DNA of 33,887 nucleotides from an uncultured Lachnospiraceae bacterium. GTDB lineage: Bacteria; Bacillota; Clostridia; Lachnospirales; Lachnospiraceae. This document shows, piece by piece, positions 23,598-31,441 of this stretch. The stretch spans positions 1-33,887 of the forward strand of contig CALWDR010000105.1 of assembly GCA_944376745.1 (NCBI GenBank), given 5' to 3'. A program made the position numbers and the translations under genes. Position 1 is the first letter of the stretch, and each line of letters opens with the position of its first letter. The notes beneath the pieces were generated by a model. That model saw only the letters and a program-made list of their open reading frames with translations. It was not told the origin of the DNA and ran no database searches.

Positions 23598-25445
23598 TTA
23601 ATCTGCACCTCCTAAAACTACGATTTCCGAAAGATTCAGAGCGGTAACTTTCTCTCCAAGCTTATCCTCCATAATCAAACGGTCTTCCTCGTTGATCGTG
23701 ATTTTCAGTTCAGTGATTTTAATCGGATCAAACTCTGCTACCGCAGGAGAACACTGAATGTACTTCTCCGTATCGGCATCCCAATATCTGTCAGGCAGCT
23801 GTATATCCTCAATCACCGCATAATCATATTCCTGCTTTGCCCAATCCGGCTTTTCCGCTAACTTAAATTCCAGTTTCGCGACCTTGGAAAATGCCTTGTA
23901 TACATCATATGCATCATAAACCATCACGGATGAGACACTGACCGGTTCATCCCATGTCAGCGTAATTGTTACGTCATTTTTCTCTGTGGACATCACACGA
24001 TCCTGTGTCACGGTGTAAAATGGGAGCACTTCATCCGTCAGATACTCCACGCCCTCCCCGTTGCTTACGCTGATCTTTGCTGTTTTAGCCAGATTCTGAT
24101 AACCGCTTACGCGCTCCGGCAGCCACTGCAGTGCCATACTTGGACCATTTGCCGTCAGTACATCCAGTCCATCACTGTTCGTTACGAAATTGACACGATC
24201 TGCGCAGATGGAACGATCCCAGCCCAATTCGAACGCTGTCGTGCTGTTGTGCCTATGGTACACGATCCACAGATCATCCCCATTGCGCACCAACGCGTGA
24301 TGAGCCGTACCATTCATATACCCATGAAGGCTCCCATTTAATACCGGATTCCCCTGCTCCATAGAAAGCTTCTTAAATCCGCTTAACGGCTCGTCACTTA
24401 CCGCCTGATGAACAGAATATCCCACTTGTCCATATCCATTGGACGCATAGGTGAGATAATACTTATCTTTATGCTTAAACATAAATGGCGCTTCATTGAT
24501 CTGGCTTTCGGAAGAATCAAAATATTCTCCTTCCGAACTGGTTTCTTCAATATTCCCCGGTGTATTGGAAGCAGTTACTTTCCCCGGAGCTGCCAGATAG
24601 GAAACTGTAGCGTAATCCGGTTCCGTCATTGATTTCATTTTCATGCCCCAGACGCCCATCATAGCATCATAGTGATCATCTGTATGTTTGTTAAAATACA
24701 GATATAATTCCCCATCGTCATCGAAAAACGGAGAGACATCGATTGCCGCCCAGTTATATTCTGTCCCGCATCCTGTCATGAAATTGATGGTGGGTATTCT
24801 CTTATCTGTTGCAGGATCTGTATCATACAAGATATCAAATGGTCCTGTAGGTGTATCGGAAACTGCTACTCCCAGATACAGTCTGTCAAATTGATTGTTC
24901 GATGAAGACATTTCAGATACTCCCCAGTTCTGATCGGCACTGGCACTAAAATACATATAATATTTTCCATCTGCTTCATTACGAATAACCTCCGGAGCCC
25001 AAAAGCAAGTACGACACCAGTCCTGTTTGTCAACTACCAACGAATATCCGTCTTCCATAGCTCCGGCCAATTCCCACGAATACAAATCCTTCGATCGATA
25101 GCATCTATACGCGATATGGAGAATCTCGTTTTCTTCATAAAAATCCCCCACCAATGACACACCCTCGTCAGATGTGCTTCCTGACTTATACATATAATAA
25201 TATCCGCCGTATTTCTCATCTTCCTCTTCTGATACATAAAAGCATCCCGGATCCGCGCCCTCAATATCATTACTGCAATTCAAGCCATATAATTCATTGT
25301 TATACTGCATATCATCACCCAGTCCGGTTCCATAATTCATATAAACTGAGGAGCCATCCTGTATGCTGCAGCCACTCATAACGATTGATAACACGACACC
25401 CAATATTCCTGTCAGCACATTGTGAATTTTCTTCATATCCTTCAT
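23598..25445 (-). CDS. glycoside hydrolase family 43-type lipoprotein
   Basis: A 615-residue extracellular lipoprotein: signal sequence with lipobox IVMSGC. The five-bladed propeller of GH43 is supported by the three catalytic carboxylates: Asp65 in IEGADPGCFYVS, Asp236 in WAAIDVSPFFDDDGELYLYF (pKa modulator) and Glu318 in INEAPFMFKHKDKYYLTY. The C-terminal 170 residues form a beta-rich accessory region with WDEPVSVSSVMVYDAYDV, like a discoidin or CBM-type sandwich. GH43 enzymes act on arabinan, xylan side chains or galactan. The start is uncertain by three codons (MKDMKK). It is 18 bp after the binding-protein gene and coupled to the giant protein gene, so the two should be made together. 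The specific linkage cleaved cannot be told from sequence alone. Confidence 0.88.
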   Translation of the reverse strand: MKDMKKIHNVLTGILGVVLSIVMSGCSIQDGSSVYMNYGTGLGDDMQYNNELYGLNCSNDIEGADPGCFYVSEEEDEKYGGYYYMYKSGSTSDEGVSLVGDFYEENEILHIAYRCYRSKDLYSWELAGAMEDGYSLVVDKQDWCRTCFWAPEVIRNEADGKYYMYFSASADQNWGVSEMSSSNNQFDRLYLGVAVSDTPTGPFDILYDTDPATDKRIPTINFMTGCGTEYNWAAIDVSPFFDDDGELYLYFNKHTDDHYDAMMGVWGMKMKSMTEPDYATVSYLAAPGKVTASNTPGNIEETSSEGEYFDSSESQINEAPFMFKHKDKYYLTYASNGYGQVGYSVHQAVSDEPLSGFKKLSMEQGNPVLNGSLHGYMNGTAHHALVRNGDDLWIVYHRHNSTTAFELGWDRSICADRVNFVTNSDGLDVLTANGPSMALQWLPERVSGYQNLAKTAKISVSNGEGVEYLTDEVLPFYTVTQDRVMSTEKNDVTITLTWDEPVSVSSVMVYDAYDVYKAFSKVAKLEFKLAEKPDWAKQEYDYAVIEDIQLPDRYWDADTEKYIQCSPAVAEFDPIKITELKITINEEDRLIMEDKLGEKVTALNLSEIVVLGGAD

Positions 25446-25463
25446 CCTTTTCTTCTCTATCCT

Positions 25464-27269
25464 CTATTTTTTGTACTCTTTTAACCGTGCATTTGTTTCC
25501 TCGATATAAGCATACAGATATTCATCGAATTCCATTAATCCATATCGAACCTTTCCGTTCAAAGGATCTGCCCATACAGAGATCCAATTGGTATCCGGCA
25601 TATACCACCAGTCTCCCGCACCTGCGTTTTCAGCCGAACTCAAGACAGCCTTTGCATTATCATATGGCGAATGTTCCAGATATATCTCTTGATCTGATCG
25701 TCTGGAAGATATCTCGCCATTTTCTGCCATAAACTTCTGTCCATCCGTTGCAAGCCAGTTGATGAACACGTATGCCTCATCCTTAACTATACTCTTTTTA
25801 TTGATGCAGACCGGATATCCCATGGAGTGAGAAGCAGCTTTTCCCTGTTTTGCAACCGTATCACATTCCGGATTCTCCGGCTCTGTGTAGGTTTTATATA
25901 CCGGAATCGGTGCAATTCCCCATTCACCTGCCATCATCTTATTGATACTGGAAGCACACGAAACCTCTTCCAACAAAAATGCCAGACTTCCGGATGTAAA
26001 ATAGTAAACAGCATTACTTCCGGTAAATGCATCCGGATAAGGGCATACATTGATTCCACCCTCTCCGGCCAGGTAACAGAAGCGTGAAAATGCCTGCCGG
26101 GTAGATGGAAGCTCTGTCAAGGTACCATTTGCAATTTCCTGACTAAAGTCACGCACACTTGCTTCACTTCCGTTTACGGTATAATAGAAGTATGTGCTGC
26201 CGTCTGTATCATACGAAATGCTGTCTCCGGCTTTTGCATCTACGATATCTCTTATTTCCAGTGTGTCCCCTTCTTTATATGTGATACCGGAATATACCCC
26301 TGTATACGTCTTTCCTTCCTGCACAATATAGTTCGGAAGATTTCCCGGAAGAGCAAATGTCCAATCACCATTTCCCGTCATATCCTCCAGGCAATCCCCG
26401 CCAACGCTCCATCCGTAATTAAACCAGTATTCGGAATAGTATCCATACTTAGTAGCTGATTTCTTATTTCTCTCCTGCGTACACAGCAGACCGACATCCT
26501 CTATCTCATCCCAGTTCATGGGAATCCTGTCATTGAAGATCAGAATCTCATCGTCAGTCGGCATTGTCCAGGATGCACCGTTTGTTTCATCTTCTGCGGG
26601 GACAAACGGAGACACACTGCGGTAGAACCCTTTTGCAGGTACATCATTCTCAATTCCATAGTCTGCCTTTGTTTTTCCATTATTATCCTTTGTATCCCCG
26701 CTGTTATATGCATCCAGATTTTCTTCATCAACACTGATACATATAACGCCGGCACTTTCCAGAGCACCCTTGTTGTAATAAATTACGGTTGCATCATTAT
26801 AGCCTGGGATGCCATACAAAGGATCCTCACTATTTGAAGTTGTTTTCTCTATATTATAATGATAACGATCAATCGCATTGGGATAAAAGTCATTCAACAC
26901 TGCCTGATCAATCTTCCCGGTCATATCGTCCAGATAAGCCGTATACTTTTTGAATTCTTTATCAGACATGGATACCACATCCGGTCCATTGTCTCCGGGC
27001 AATTGCTGTGCAAGTACGGAATCAAGACTTCCCGTTTTGGGAATTCCCTTTACCTTAACCTTTGCTTCCTTTCCCGCAGTATTGTTAAATTCTTCAATCA
27101 GAGAATTATACAATTCTACGATCGCAACATCTCCGCCGTACATAAAGCTTACCGTAACCGTTCCTCCCGAATTGCCGGAGTTACCGCAAGCTGTTAATGA
27201 GCCGACTGCCATTAAGGCAGTCATTCCGATTGCTGCAATTCTCTTTCCTATCCTCAGCTTCTTTTTCAT
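25464..27269 (-). CDS. extracellular sugar-binding lipoprotein of an ABC importer
   Basis: A 601-residue family 1-type solute-binding protein. Signal peptide with lipobox SLTAC, mature start CGNSGNSGG. The early core GTVTVSFMYGGDVAIVELYNSLIEEFNNTAG is typical of sugar-binding proteins, as are GPDVVSMSD, YGIPGYNDATVIYYNKGALESAG and the late FINWLATDGQKFMAENGEIS. It is larger than the usual 420-450 residues because of an insert of about 100 residues in the middle (EDMTGNGDWTF to VRDFSQEI). This may suit a large oligosaccharide. A strong AAAGGAGG site sets the start. It follows the two permease genes (14 bp after the MalG-type stop) and precedes GH43. No ATPase gene is present in the island. Confidence 0.93.
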   Translation of the reverse strand: MKKKLRIGKRIAAIGMTALMAVGSLTACGNSGNSGGTVTVSFMYGGDVAIVELYNSLIEEFNNTAGKEAKVKVKGIPKTGSLDSVLAQQLPGDNGPDVVSMSDKEFKKYTAYLDDMTGKIDQAVLNDFYPNAIDRYHYNIEKTTSNSEDPLYGIPGYNDATVIYYNKGALESAGVICISVDEENLDAYNSGDTKDNNGKTKADYGIENDVPAKGFYRSVSPFVPAEDETNGASWTMPTDDEILIFNDRIPMNWDEIEDVGLLCTQERNKKSATKYGYYSEYWFNYGWSVGGDCLEDMTGNGDWTFALPGNLPNYIVQEGKTYTGVYSGITYKEGDTLEIRDIVDAKAGDSISYDTDGSTYFYYTVNGSEASVRDFSQEIANGTLTELPSTRQAFSRFCYLAGEGGINVCPYPDAFTGSNAVYYFTSGSLAFLLEEVSCASSINKMMAGEWGIAPIPVYKTYTEPENPECDTVAKQGKAASHSMGYPVCINKKSIVKDEAYVFINWLATDGQKFMAENGEISSRRSDQEIYLEHSPYDNAKAVLSSAENAGAGDWWYMPDTNWISVWADPLNGKVRYGLMEFDEYLYAYIEETNARLKEYKK

Positions 27270-27283
27270 TTTCTTTTCCTCCT

Positions 27284-28378
27284 TTAACCCTTCAGTCCTG
27301 AAGACATTGATATTCCGCTGATAATGCGTTTTTGAAACACGACATATAATAAAAGCATTGGTGCCAGAGAAAATACCCCCGCCGAAGCGATAAGCGTCTG
27401 GTCCGGTATTGCCCCATTGAGAAAATCAAGTGCTACCTGAATCGTATATCTTTGCGGCTCGTTTAAATAAATCAACGGTGCAATAAAGTCGTTATATGCC
27501 GAAACGAACCCTAAAATAAGCTGTGCAATAAGAGCCGGCTTTCCAAGCGGCAGCACTATCTCAAAAAAGCACTTCCATTTTCCGGCTCCGTCAATCCTCG
27601 CAGCTTCTAACATGGCATCCGGTATTCCCATAAAATACTCTCTCAAGAACATCACAGTCGTTGCTGCGCCAAAGCATCCCGGAACAACCAATGGCAGCGG
27701 AGAATTGGTCCATTCTAACTTGTCATACATAATATAAGCCGTTGTCATCGTAACGCACCCCGGCATCATCATTGTCATGATCAAAATCTGATACATTACA
27801 TTCCGCCCCTTGAACTCCAGCTTGGCAAATGCATATGCGGACAGTGCAGATACCATAAGACCGACTGCCGTGGGAATAATAGCATATATAAATGAGTTGA
27901 TGATCGCCTCTCCCATCGTCACGCCGATCACCTGGCCATATGTAAACAGTTCTTTATAAGAATTCAAATCGATTCCCTGGGTTGGCCACCACGTAAAAGC
28001 AATGTTATTTGCTTCTATTGTGCTTTTTAATGAGGTGACAATCAGAACATAAAACGGTAAAACAACAATGAGTAGCATAACGAACAAAGGCAAGGCCGTT
28101 TTAAAATCGTTCTTCTTTATAAATTGATTTTCATAGGCCCGGTATCCATAGCGTTTCTCTGCTCTTCTGTTCATCAGAGCAAGTGTTACGATCAGAATCA
28201 ATGCGATCAGCGTTATGCTGATACAGATTATGCGGCTGTCAGAGCCTTCCCTTGAAGAAAAACAGCTTAATATTGCACCCGGAATGACAACGATCCAAAG
28301 AAGTATTGGTACTAATATTTTGTACAATGTTTTAAGGCTCTTCCATTTTAAAGGTGTTTGCTTCTCTTTAGAAATCAT
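27284..28378 (-). CDS. sugar ABC transporter permease, MalG type
   Basis: A 364-residue inner-membrane permease. The C-terminal 270 residues are a standard MalG-type domain, with the EAA loop EAARIDGAGKWKCFFEIVLP that docks the ATPase and a final KRIISGISMSSGLKG. The N-terminus has about 80 extra residues carrying two hydrophobic segments (LVPILLWIVVIPGAILSCF and IICISITLIALILIVTLAL). These are longer than in MalG but are seen in some clostridial homologues. It overlaps the upstream permease gene by 11 bp, indicating translational coupling. It forms the importer with the partner permease and the binding protein. The ATPase must come from elsewhere in the genome. Confidence 0.93.
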   Translation of the reverse strand: MISKEKQTPLKWKSLKTLYKILVPILLWIVVIPGAILSCFSSREGSDSRIICISITLIALILIVTLALMNRRAEKRYGYRAYENQFIKKNDFKTALPLFVMLLIVVLPFYVLIVTSLKSTIEANNIAFTWWPTQGIDLNSYKELFTYGQVIGVTMGEAIINSFIYAIIPTAVGLMVSALSAYAFAKLEFKGRNVMYQILIMTMMMPGCVTMTTAYIMYDKLEWTNSPLPLVVPGCFGAATTVMFLREYFMGIPDAMLEAARIDGAGKWKCFFEIVLPLGKPALIAQLILGFVSAYNDFIAPLIYLNEPQRYTIQVALDFLNGAIPDQTLIASAGVFSLAPMLLLYVVFQKRIISGISMSSGLKG

Positions 28379-29312
28379 AATTCACCCACCTCTTCTGAGA
28401 TTTCATATTTATGCGGGTAATAATAAATACTATAATAGCCAGTATCCACCCCGCTGCAGCAGCTAATCCATATCCATACTGATAAGGACTCATAAATGCC
28501 ATATTATAAATATGCTTTACCACCAAATCACTTACGTAAGCATCCGACCCACCCCATGTGGGAACTATCGCATTCGGCCCGACCAGAATATAAGTCTCTG
28601 TCATTGCCTGAAGAGCCCAAATTACCTTCATTGTGATCAGATATCCTGTTGTAGGTGAGATTGCCGGCCATGTAATTTTCCAGAAAATCTGAAACTTTGA
28701 TGCGCCGTCTATCCTTGCCGCTTCATAGTAGCTTTCATCGACATTGGCCAAGGCTGCCTGAAACAGAACAATGCAAAATCCCAATCCCTGCCATACAACC
28801 ATAATAATCGTAGATGCCATAAAGCTGAATGGCGATTCGGTCAGCCAGCCCACCTTCTGAAAGCCCAGGAATGACAAAATCGCATTAAAAACTCCGGATT
28901 CCTGTTGATATAACACCCTGAACGTCTGTCCGATCACTACCGTAGAACACACATACGGGATAAAAAAAGCAGATCGGAAGAAACGCTGTCCCAGCTTGAT
29001 CCGATTCAGTAAATTAGCTATAAAAAGCGATAGTGCAATACAGATTGGTACATTTAATGTATACACCAACGTCGATAAATAGGAAGCATATGTCCGGTTA
29101 TCTCCATTTGTGAGAATTGTTTTATAATTCTCCAAACCGACAAACTCCATCTCTGAGAGATTTGTAGAATGTAATTCTGTCAGACTGACTACCGTAGCCA
29201 AAACCAACGGTACTAACCCAAAAAGCGCAAACCCAACCAACGGCCCCATAGCCGCCAGTGCACTGGTAAACTCATCTTTCGTCTTTTTCCTTCTTTTTCC
29301 GCAATTATCCAT
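28368..29312 (-). CDS. sugar ABC transporter permease, MalF/UgpA type
   Basis: A 314-residue permease with six predicted helices. The first is GPLVGFALFGLVPLVLATVV, and the EAA loop is EAARIDGASKFQIFWKITWP. It ends in a basic segment, RINMKSQKRWVNYDF. It is the first gene of the long glycan operon. The start is slightly odd: the ATG at 29312 lies 19 nt from the nearest GGGAGGAGG site, and the codons between give no alternative start in frame. Length and the position of the first helix favour this ATG. A candidate promoter lies in the 115-bp gap upstream, but read-through from the DMT transporter gene is possible since no terminator separates them. Confidence 0.93.
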   Translation of the reverse strand: MDNCGKRRKKTKDEFTSALAAMGPLVGFALFGLVPLVLATVVSLTELHSTNLSEMEFVGLENYKTILTNGDNRTYASYLSTLVYTLNVPICIALSLFIANLLNRIKLGQRFFRSAFFIPYVCSTVVIGQTFRVLYQQESGVFNAILSFLGFQKVGWLTESPFSFMASTIIMVVWQGLGFCIVLFQAALANVDESYYEAARIDGASKFQIFWKITWPAISPTTGYLITMKVIWALQAMTETYILVGPNAIVPTWGGSDAYVSDLVVKHIYNMAFMSPYQYGYGLAAAAGWILAIIVFIITRINMKSQKRWVNYDF

Positions 29313-29361
29313 ATGTTTTTGCCAATGGCTTCCTCCTCCCGTGTCTTTTTTTTAATAATAA

Positions 29362-29389
29362 CCCATATTATTTTCGCAGACAACGTCAA
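29362..29389 (-). promoter_or_regulatory. weak candidate promoter of the glycan operon
   Basis: Minus-strand TTGACG (29384-29389) has a good -35 sequence, but the best -10 at 16-bp spacing is only TATGGG (29362-29367). This would fit an activator-dependent promoter. No cre-like site is evident. Confidence 0.35.
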
Positions 29390-29427
29390 TTCTTGCCGTC
29401 ATATTATCAATAATTTGCGTTATACAA

Positions 29428-30294
29428 TCACACGGACAATATGCCGATCGCGGCTACGCCAATGCCTACTCCCAGCCATTGCCGCCAATACATCTTTTCC
29501 TTGAATGCAACCAAAGAAAATACCGTAACCACAACAAGCCCGCCCACCCCGATCACGGGATAGATAAGACTCGGAGAAAGCGTTGAGAGTGCCATCAGCA
29601 TAACAAATAAGTTTAAAACCACGTTACATGCCCCTGCGCTCACGGGTACCCACCATGATCTTCTCAACATTGCAGCCGTATCACGTTTATCGCTTTTCAG
29701 ATAAATGACAAAACACGCAGCTGCCGAAAGAAACGCGGCAAACAGCATTAACATGCTGCCGTGTTGTCCATGGAATTTCACCTGCTGGGTTCTTTGTATG
29801 ATGGAGCAGCCTGCATTTCCGAAAAAGCCAAGCAGCACGAAAAACAACCATTTCCAGGAAACCGTTTTTTCTTCCTTCTTATCCGTATACAAGCAAAGAT
29901 ATATTGCAATTACAACGAACACCAAACCAATGATCACGGGTACTGTTATTTTCGCATTCCAAAAAATAAACCCCCATATCGTCGTTAAGATAAGGGATAA
30001 TCCGACAAACAGCGACGTAAGCGCCGTTGGTCCATATTTCAATGCGTTAATAATCCCCATATTACAAACTGTATAACTTGTTGCAAATAATACCGAATAC
30101 GGAATCACGCTTAACTCAAAAGAAAAATGGAACGCATACATAATTCCCCAGCCGAAGCATACGCTTACCAACATAAAAAAATTATAAAATGCACTGGAAT
30201 CCTTTTTTCCGTCATTTCTCCGATTAAAAAGTTGTCCAAAAATACTCGATGATGCGCTCATAAAAACAGAAACCATTAAATATATATATGGCAT
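29428..30294 (-). CDS. DMT-superfamily (EamA-like) transporter
   Basis: A 288-residue membrane protein with about ten hydrophobic segments in two EamA-like halves: the first starts MPYIYLMVSVFMSASSSIFG, the second KWLFFVLLGFFGNAGCSIIQ. It ends LVAFKEKMYWRQWLGVGIGVAAIGI, a typical DMT ending. The chosen start has a GAGGAGAG site; the longer reading would begin before it. DMT proteins move small metabolites such as amino acids, sugars or nucleotide precursors. It lies between the glycan operon (same strand, 115 bp away) and a divergent PocR-AraC regulator, so it may be controlled by that regulator. Export or uptake of a by-product of glycan catabolism is speculation. Confidence 0.85.
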   Translation of the reverse strand: MPYIYLMVSVFMSASSSIFGQLFNRRNDGKKDSSAFYNFFMLVSVCFGWGIMYAFHFSFELSVIPYSVLFATSYTVCNMGIINALKYGPTALTSLFVGLSLILTTIWGFIFWNAKITVPVIIGLVFVVIAIYLCLYTDKKEEKTVSWKWLFFVLLGFFGNAGCSIIQRTQQVKFHGQHGSMLMLFAAFLSAAACFVIYLKSDKRDTAAMLRRSWWVPVSAGACNVVLNLFVMLMALSTLSPSLIYPVIGVGGLVVVTVFSLVAFKEKMYWRQWLGVGIGVAAIGILSV

Positions 30295-30385
30295 TGGCTC
30301 TCTCCTCTTCTTATTCCAAATATTTTCTGTTTTCATAACTTACTACATTCGTGCTTGCTCCACAAGAACAATTCGTCCTTAAATG

Positions 30386-30414
30386 TTGCACTTTCTTCCC
30401 TGTTTTGGTACAAT
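30386..30414 (+). promoter_or_regulatory. predicted promoter of the PocR-AraC regulator
   Basis: TTGCAC (30386-30391) and TACAAT (30409-30414) with a 17-bp spacer, 29 bp before the start codon at 30444. Confidence 0.7.
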
Positions 30415-30443
30415 ATTTACATACAAAAAAAGAGGTATCCAAG

Positions 30444-31247
30444 ATGCATATTCGATATGACAATGAAAAATTAACCGGGCTCCTGCGGGATCTTTCCATC
30501 CTTACGGGGATCAGCCTCTCTTTCCTAAACGTAGCGTATGAACCGGTCTGCAGTTTTAAACGGACAGACGACTTCTGTTCTGCCTATCAGACTCAAAATG
30601 GCGAAGACTACTGCCGTCACTCCGACCGCACGCTGCTGGATAAATGCCGGATCAGCGGACAGTTGGAGTATCATTTTTGCCACGCCGGACTGTACGATGC
30701 CGCCATGCCGGTGATCAAATCCGGGATAACCGTCGGGTATCTTCTAATGGGACGACTGCGTGCGCCCACTTCCCCTACCTGCCCACAGTTCTCCGGCTCA
30801 TTGACAGAACTATACGACCAAGTGCCTTTTCTTAATGATATGCAGTTAGCGAGCCTGCGGGGACTGCTGTCCAACATCCTTTTTTCCAATGCGATTGAAA
30901 TTGAGTATAACGAACTTGCCGAGGAGATCAGTGAATACATTTGCACTCATCTGACCGATGAACTGAGTGTCTCTGCTCTTTGTGAAAAGTTCTTCGTGAG
31001 CAGAAATTCTCTCTATAAATGCTTTCGAAATTACTACAACTTGACAGTAAACGATTATATCGTACGGGTGCGGCTTGACCGCGCCAAAAAGCTGCTTACC
31101 GAGACCAACGAGACGGTAAACAGGATCTGCGAGACGGTAGGTATTCAGAATGAGCCGTATTTTTGCCGACTTTTCAAAAAAAGCACCGGGCTGTCTCCAA
31201 CAGCTTACCGGCGCAAGCTTTATATGTCATCGTTCCCGCAACTCTAA
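30444..31247 (+). CDS. AraC-family regulator with PocR sensory domain
   Basis: A 267-residue regulator. The N-terminal part (about 10-150) matches the PocR ligand-binding type: LTGLLRDLSILTGISLSFL, DFCSAYQTQNGEDYCRHSD with spaced cysteines, CHAGLYDAAMPVIKSGITV and GYLLMGRLR. The C-terminal AraC domain shows VSALCEKFFVSRNSLYKCF and RICETVGIQNEPYFCRLFKK, ending STGLSPTAYRRK. PocR domains are known from propanediol and related regulators and sense small organic ligands. The start at 30444 is set by AGAGGT and by a -10 box 29 bp upstream that excludes the longer reading. The last eight codons (YMSSFPQL and stop) fall almost wholly in the right 119-bp repeat, so the C-terminal tail appears to come from the flanking DNA. 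It is divergent from the DMT transporter. Confidence 0.9.
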   Translation: MHIRYDNEKLTGLLRDLSILTGISLSFLNVAYEPVCSFKRTDDFCSAYQTQNGEDYCRHSDRTLLDKCRISGQLEYHFCHAGLYDAAMPVIKSGITVGYLLMGRLRAPTSPTCPQFSGSLTELYDQVPFLNDMQLASLRGLLSNILFSNAIEIEYNELAEEISEYICTHLTDELSVSALCEKFFVSRNSLYKCFRNYYNLTVNDYIVRVRLDRAKKLLTETNETVNRICETVGIQNEPYFCRLFKKSTGLSPTAYRRKLYMSSFPQL

Positions 31248-31260
31248 TATCATAATATAA

Positions 31261-31307
31261 AATTTTACGGCATACATCAAGAGCCATGCCGATAAATTCA
31301 TTTTTTT
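31261..31307 (+). terminator. probable terminator after the PocR-AraC gene
   Basis: A CGGCAT/ATGCCG stem, extendable to about 12 pairs with a small internal irregularity, has a 12-nt loop and is followed 9 nt later by TTTTTTT. The same structure is present in the left copy (10361-10407). Confidence 0.5.
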
Positions 31308-31308
31308 C

Positions 31309-31337
31309 TTGACTTCAGTCTGGTAAATTGGTAATAT
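31309..31337 (+). promoter_or_regulatory. predicted promoter of the amino acid ABC transporter
   Basis: TTGACT (31309-31314) and TAATAT (31332-31337) with a 17-bp spacer, at the very end of the right repeat copy. The transcript would start near 31344 and have a leader of about 98 nt. Confidence 0.7.
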
Positions 31338-31379
31338 AATGATGTGTTTTCCGGGCCTTGCGTTTCCTGGACACAGAGG

Positions 31380-31401
31380 ATTCCGCTTCCGCGGAATTTT
31401 T
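31380..31401 (+). promoter_or_regulatory. terminator-like hairpin in the transporter leader
   Basis: ATTCCGC, a TTCC loop and GCGGAAT followed by TTTT form a compact intrinsic-terminator-like structure between promoter and first gene. It may attenuate the operon. An upstream partner stem (TCCGGG with CCTGGA) is possible but weak. Confidence 0.45.
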
Positions 31402-31441
31402 CCATATCTATAAAAATTACATTTTAAGGGAGATTTTGAAA

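Larger units (their letters stand above)
10322..31340. mobile_element. putative 20.9-kb glycan-utilisation island bounded by 119-bp direct repeats
   Basis: The interval is bounded by near-identical direct repeats (10322-10440 and 31222-31340; one mismatch, at 10338/31238). Its base composition is visibly more AT-rich than both flanks, and the change coincides with the repeats. Contents are a self-contained sugar ABC importer, glycoside hydrolases, oxidoreductases, a transporter and two AraC regulators. No integrase, transposase or conjugation gene is visible. It may therefore be a non-autonomous or relict element, or may have entered by homologous recombination. The repeat is far longer than a transposon target duplication. 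Confidence 0.55.
31222..31340. repeat. right copy of the 119-bp direct repeat
   Basis: Matches 10322-10440 except at 31238. It supplies the AraC stop codon, a hairpin with a T7 run and the promoter of the amino acid transporter. The minus promoter in this copy points back into the AraC gene as antisense. Confidence 0.97.

Noticed and set aside
10441..31221. Search for an integrase, transposase or conjugation gene in the island
   Set aside because: All sizeable frames are accounted for by metabolic, transport and regulatory genes; none resembles a recombinase.
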